9,002 nucleotides of DNA. Origin: Litorimonas sp964610115 (GTDB lineage: Bacteria; Pseudomonadota; Alphaproteobacteria; Caulobacterales; Maricaulaceae). Under the pieces are notes generated by a model. The model was not told the DNA's origin. It did no database searches and was given only the letters and a program-made list of their open reading frames with translations. The DNA lies in assembly GCA_964610115.1 (NCBI GenBank), contig CAZSUW010000080.1, positions 1 to 9,002 on the forward strand, written 5' to 3'. The position numbers were made by a program, and so were the translations under genes. Shown here one piece after another: positions 6,547 through 9,002 of the stretch (position 1 is the stretch's first letter; each line of letters starts with the position of its first letter).

Positions 6547-6576
6547 GGCTTCAAAGGTTTATACCTTTGCGTAGCC
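6547..6576. terminator. Hairpin between convergent nadA and the small membrane-protein gene; possible terminator
   Basis: CAAAGGT-TTAT-ACCTTTG (6552-6569) is a perfect 7-bp stem with a 4-base loop. It is extended by GGCT (6547-6550) pairing with AGCC (6573-6576) across a small asymmetric internal loop. It lies between two converging genes, where a bidirectional transcription end is expected. Neither strand has the T-run of an intrinsic terminator, so termination itself is inferred from position only. Confidence 0.35.
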
Positions 6577-6596
6577 AGTCAGCAGGGCACCTATGC

Positions 6597-6851
6597 TCAG
6601 TCTTGAAACGCCATATAAGTTTCCAAGCCAAAACTTTGGCCTAAGTGAATTGCCACTGCGCAAACGACAATGCCGAGACCGAATAATAAAAGACCAACGT
6701 TACCATCTTTATCTTCAGGGATGATTTGATCAGCGAACATACCAAACGGTACAGCAAAAAGAATGGCCCACCATTTAGATGAATACAGGAAGAACCCTGC
6801 AAGGAAACTCAAGGCGACGGTCACAGACGTAAGTTTTATGTATTTGCCCAT
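6597..6851 (-). CDS. Small hydrophobic (membrane) protein, family not recognised
   Basis: I do not recognise this 84-residue protein. The N-terminus is short and basic (Lys3, Lys6). Three hydrophobic stretches follow: about 7-23, 27-40 and 52-70. A polar acidic turn, PEDKDGN (45-51), separates the last two. It therefore looks like a two- or three-pass inner-membrane protein. The reading frame is coherent and the amino-acid pattern is clearly membrane-like, which supports a real gene. It starts 30 bp after the fabI stop on the same strand and may share the fabI transcript. The ribosome site is weak. G+C over 6601-6850 is 107 of 250 bases by hand count (about 43%), well below the visibly GC-rich neighbours, which hints at a later arrival or a fast-evolving orphan. 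Confidence 0.68.
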   Translation of the reverse strand: MGKYIKLTSVTVALSFLAGFFLYSSKWWAILFAVPFGMFADQIIPEDKDGNVGLLLFGLGIVVCAVAIHLGQSFGLETYMAFQD

Positions 6852-6881
6852 AAATCCAACTTTTCTAGTTTTTCTATTTCC

Positions 6882-7712
6882 CTAATCCGCCAAACTCGCC
6901 CGCAATGGCTCTTCTTGCGGCATACCGATCGCATGAAAGCCGCCATCGACGTGATGGGTTTCGCCCGTGCAGGACAGGCCGAGGTCGGACAGTAGATAGA
7001 GCGCCGCACCCGCGACGCCTTTTGGATCGGTATTGTCTTGCATCGCGCTGGCGGCTTTGTTGAACCGGAACATGTGACGGCCAGAGCCAATGCCGGCCGC
7101 CGCGAGCGTCTTGATCGGTCCCGCACTAATGGCGTTCACCCGAATGCCGCGCGGGCCAAGGTCCGCCGCGATGTAACGCGTGCAGGCTTCCAGCGCCGCT
7201 TTCGCTACGCCCATCACATTATAATTGGGCACGACCCGTTCACTGCCCAGATAGGTCAGCGTCACCATCGCCCCACCATCATTCATAATCGCGCTGCCGC
7301 GTCGCGCCGCGTCGACAAAGCTAAAGGCGCTAATATCCAGCGCGCTTTTAAATCCGTCCCGCGTGGTGTTTTCGACGAAGTTCCCGGCCAGTTGATCCTT
7401 ACCCGCAAAGGCGATGGCGTGGACGAGAAAGTCAATTTGGCCCCATTTGGACTCTAGCGCGGCGAACGTCGCATCCATCTGATCATCATTGGTGACGTCG
7501 CAATCCAGCAGAAAATCGCTGCCCACACTTTCGGCGAGGGGTTTGACCCGACGCAACAACTTGTCCCCTTGATAGGTAAAGGCCAGTTCCGCGCCTTGTG
7601 CGGCCAGCTGTTGTGCAATGGCCCAGGCGATGGAGTTCTTATTCGCCACACCCATGATTAGCCCGCGCTTGCCCGCCATGAGCGTACCGGTTGGAAAGTC
7701 ACTGTCAGCCAT
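6882..7712 (-). CDS. fabI: Enoyl-[acyl-carrier-protein] reductase (NADH)
   Basis: FabI performs the last reduction of each fatty-acid elongation cycle, trans-2-enoyl-ACP to acyl-ACP, as a cytosolic tetramer of the short-chain dehydrogenase superfamily. At 276 residues it is full length. The cofactor loop is GLIMGVANKNSIAWAIA (17-33). The catalytic region TLTYLGSERVVPNYNVMGVAKAALE holds Tyr154, Tyr164 and Lys171, matching Tyr146, Tyr156 and Lys163 of the E. coli enzyme. ISAGPIKTLAAAGI and the C-terminal TGETHHVDGGFHAIGM are also typical. AAGGGA lies 7 bases before the ATG. It stands apart from other fab genes, with luxR divergent upstream and a small membrane-protein gene 30 bp downstream. FabI rather than FabV or FabK means the triclosan-target type, from knowledge of the family. 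Confidence 0.96.
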   Translation of the reverse strand: MADSDFPTGTLMAGKRGLIMGVANKNSIAWAIAQQLAAQGAELAFTYQGDKLLRRVKPLAESVGSDFLLDCDVTNDDQMDATFAALESKWGQIDFLVHAIAFAGKDQLAGNFVENTTRDGFKSALDISAFSFVDAARRGSAIMNDGGAMVTLTYLGSERVVPNYNVMGVAKAALEACTRYIAADLGPRGIRVNAISAGPIKTLAAAGIGSGRHMFRFNKAASAMQDNTDPKGVAGAALYLLSDLGLSCTGETHHVDGGFHAIGMPQEEPLRASLAD

Positions 7713-7856
7713 TCGTCTGTCCCTTAAGCCTATCGCTTTTAATCCTGTCCCCAGGCCCTAATCCCGTCGGGCCAGACCCGCAAGCGGCCTGTTAGCGTTT
7801 CGTTCAGGTTACGTTGTCTCTCTTCCGGTAATTTCAAGAGGCGCAAAGGCAATCCG

Positions 7857-7910
7857 CCGTTGAATTCGCTGTCCGCCGGATCGCGCAAACGGTGGTTACA
7901 AATTCAACGG
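7857..7910 (+). promoter_or_regulatory. Long imperfect hairpin in the luxR leader
   Basis: CCGTTGAATT (7857-7866) and AATTCAACGG (7901-7910) form a perfect 10-bp inverted repeat. Inside it TGT (7870-7872) can pair with ACA (7898-7900), and CCGCCG (7873-7878) with CGGTGG (7890-7895) allowing one G-U, leaving an 11-base loop. That gives about 19 pairs in 54 bases. The structure ends 3 bases before the ATG at 7914. It could control luxR translation, act as paired operator half-sites, or end an upstream transcript; there is no T-run after it. Confidence 0.5.
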
Positions 7911-7913
7911 TCA

Positions 7914-8693
7914 ATGGGGGCTGTTACATTCATGTCGACCCTTTTGTCCCAACGAAGTCTGCCTTCAATTCTGCCAACCCTTTCTGATCTGGTCTCTCGA
8001 CAAGAAGACCTGCGCGCGGCGGATAACCCCAAAGCCGTTTTTGACACCTATGCGGCGCGTATCGGCTATTACGGCTTTAGCCACATCTTTGCGGGACGGC
8101 TCAGCTTGGCTGTGTTGACAGACCTGACGCCGGATCCCTTTGCTTTCGCCAATGTACAGCCCGGCTTTGTGAAGGACTATCTGCGCAAGGGGCTGTTTGT
8201 GCATGACCCGGTCTTTGCCCATGCGCGGCGCTATAATCGCCCCTTTCGTTGGCGCGAGGCCACAGCAAAGACCACACCGGCCCAAGCCGAAACGGTGGCC
8301 GCTTTTGCAGCCGGAGGCCTCACACATGGCCTGACCGTGCCTGTAGACCGGGTTGGCGGCGTGATGGGCATCGCCACCTTAGGCCGGGGCAGCGATTTCG
8401 ACCTGTCATCCGAAGCCTTGATCGAGATCGAAATTCTGACGCGCACCCTATTCGCCGTGATCGACCGCCTGCGCGCCGCCAGTGGGTCAGAGCCCGTATG
8501 CTTGACCGAGCGCGAGCGCGATGTGCTCTCCCTCGTGGCGGAAGGCAAAACAAATTGGGAAGCGGGACAGATTTTAGGCGTGTCCGAATATAGTATTCGC
8601 GACTATATGCGAAACCTCGCCCGCCGCCTGCAAACGACGAACCGAACCCATACGGTCGTCCGCGCTATGCAGCTCGGCCTGATCCCCGTATAG
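7914..8693 (+). CDS. LuxR-family transcriptional regulator with autoinducer-binding domain
   Basis: This is a quorum-sensing-type regulator: an N-terminal autoinducer-binding domain (about residues 30-180) and a C-terminal GerE-type helix-turn-helix (about 195-255). Numbering is from the ATG at 7914 (259 residues); ATG 7932 gives 253 residues and is equally possible, as neither has a good Shine-Dalgarno. A TTG at 7860 is unlikely because it would translate the leader hairpin. By alignment to TraR, Tyr61, Asp70, Trp85 and Gly113 correspond to Tyr89, Asp98 (HDPV), Trp113 (FRW) and Gly139, all kept, but Trp57 is Phe85. The DNA-binding half keeps the invariant Glu201, Leu205 and Gly211 (LTERERDVLSLVAEGKTNWE). 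No luxI-type synthase is in the window, so it may be a LuxR solo. It diverges from fabI across about 200 bp. Confidence 0.9.
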   Translation: MGAVTFMSTLLSQRSLPSILPTLSDLVSRQEDLRAADNPKAVFDTYAARIGYYGFSHIFAGRLSLAVLTDLTPDPFAFANVQPGFVKDYLRKGLFVHDPVFAHARRYNRPFRWREATAKTTPAQAETVAAFAAGGLTHGLTVPVDRVGGVMGIATLGRGSDFDLSSEALIEIEILTRTLFAVIDRLRAASGSEPVCLTERERDVLSLVAEGKTNWEAGQILGVSEYSIRDYMRNLARRLQTTNRTHTVVRAMQLGLIPV

Positions 8694-8701
8694 CCCGGAC
8701 A

Positions 8702-8720
8702 GAGGCGCTGCCCCCGCCTC
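8702..8720 (+). terminator. Hairpin after luxR; possible transcript end
   Basis: GAGGCG (8702-8707) and CGCCTC (8715-8720) form a perfect 6-bp GC-rich stem around a 7-base loop, 9 bases after the luxR stop. The position suits a terminator, but no T-run follows on either strand, so it may only stabilise the 3' end. Confidence 0.4.
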
Positions 8721-8747
8721 GCGCGTAAAGGGAAAAGTCACAGCGCT

Positions 8748-9002
8748 CTACCCGAATGTAGGGTGGTCGCCAGACGGGTTATGCGCCATCTCTCTAACGC
8801 TGAGGCGTGCAAGCGCCAAAGCCGGAGACGGGCGCCCAAACCTTTGCCCCGCTTCGAAGCCCTCCGACCTGCGCTCACCCCGCCCGACCCGCTCAAGTGC
8901 CCCGAGAGGGCGGGCATTAAAGGGGATGAGATGCGGGTTGGGGGGCGTTTGGGGCGACAAAAAAGGGAGGGGGGCGCGATCATCAGGCAAGCGGCATCGC
9001 CC
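8748..9002 (-). CDS. Possible 3' end of a minus-strand gene (hypothetical, partial)
   Basis: One minus-strand frame is open from the window end to a TAG at 8748-8750, about 84 codons. The translation is rich in Pro, Arg, Gly and Ala (for example NARPLGALERVGRGERRSEG and ending MAHNPSGDHPTFG), matches no family I know, and resembles translated GC-rich intergenic DNA. A second minus-strand frame is open over much the same stretch (8738-8983), which weakens the case. It is listed because it could be the tail of a gene starting beyond the window. Confidence 0.2.
   Translation of the reverse strand, partial: GRCRLPDDRAPLPFLSPQTPPNPHLIPFNARPLGALERVGRGERRSEGFEAGQRFGRPSPALALARLSVREMAHNPSGDHPTFG

Larger units (their letters stand above)
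8694..9002. other. 309-bp region without an assured gene downstream of luxR
   Basis: The stretch holds a hairpin just after the luxR stop, a perfect 10-bp palindrome GCTTCGAAGC (8851-8860), a C-rich then G-rich strand bias switching near 8905, several G-runs (8935-8974), and an open minus-strand frame that runs off the window end. No tRNA, known ncRNA or insertion-sequence end was recognised. Confidence 0.5.

Noticed and set aside
6511..6606. 31-codon frame between nadA and the small membrane-protein gene
   Set aside because: There is no ribosome site, it spans the hairpin, and it overlaps the end of the convergent gene; too little support to call.
7038..7457. Antisense frame of 139 codons inside fabI
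   Set aside because: Arg/Gly/Ala-rich shadow translation opposite a certain gene.
7788..7808. lux-box-like CCTG...CAGG upstream of luxR
   Set aside because: The half-sites are 13 bp apart rather than about 10 and the inner bases are not symmetric, so it does not match a lux box.
8231..8593. Several overlapping frames on both strands within luxR
   Set aside because: They are low-complexity shadows of the GC-rich luxR coding sequence.
1..9002. CRISPR arrays, insertion sequences, phage genes, toxin-antitoxin pairs, tRNA or rRNA
   Set aside because: No spaced direct repeats, transposase motifs, terminal inverted repeats with target duplications, or structural RNA signatures were seen by reading the sequence.

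Overview
The window is an ordinary chromosomal stretch of a GC-rich alphaproteobacterium. Evidence for this is the linked block comF - grxC - Nit-type hydrolase - DUF1178, the alphaproteobacterial NDUFAF5-like methyltransferase with its conserved C-terminal tail, FabI as the enoyl-ACP reductase, and a TraR/LuxR-type regulator. A marine Hyphomonadaceae-type organism would fit, but that is a guess. No phage, transposase, CRISPR array, rRNA or tRNA is visible.

Layout, left to right. (1) 1-501, + strand: 3' part of 5-formyltetrahydrofolate cyclo-ligase, ending tail to tail on an NDUFAF5/BioC-like methyltransferase (minus). The two stop codons share the palindrome CTAG. (2) 1365-3604, + strand: a compact operon of comF, grxC, a Nit-family amidase and a DUF1178 zinc-ribbon protein. 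It diverges from the methyltransferase with only about 21 bp between starts. (3) 3601-5117, minus strand: a rhodocoxin/putidaredoxin-reductase-like flavoprotein followed by a coupled DUF1905 protein, which ends tail to tail with DUF1178 on a shared TTAA. (4) 5262-6434, + strand: nadA, with a good sigma70-like promoter in the 144-bp divergent spacer. That spacer also holds a nested inverted repeat. (5) 6597-7712, minus strand: fabI followed by a small AT-rich, hydrophobic protein of no recognised family. (6) 7914-8693, + strand: a LuxR-type quorum-sensing regulator with no luxI in view. A strong imperfect hairpin lies immediately before its start codon. (7) 8694-9002: a 309-bp tail with a hairpin, G-runs and possibly the 3' end of a minus-strand gene.

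Most genes are housekeeping: folate salvage, NAD synthesis, fatty-acid elongation and glutathione-linked redox. The grxC/Nit pair makes sense together, because Nit1-type enzymes remove deaminated glutathione and glutaredoxin depends on intact glutathione. I do not see a convincing new multi-gene system. The observations most worth checking are the luxR leader hairpin, the LuxR sensor with Phe at the TraR Trp57 position, the nested inverted repeat before the flavoprotein reductase, and the AT-rich small membrane protein behind fabI.
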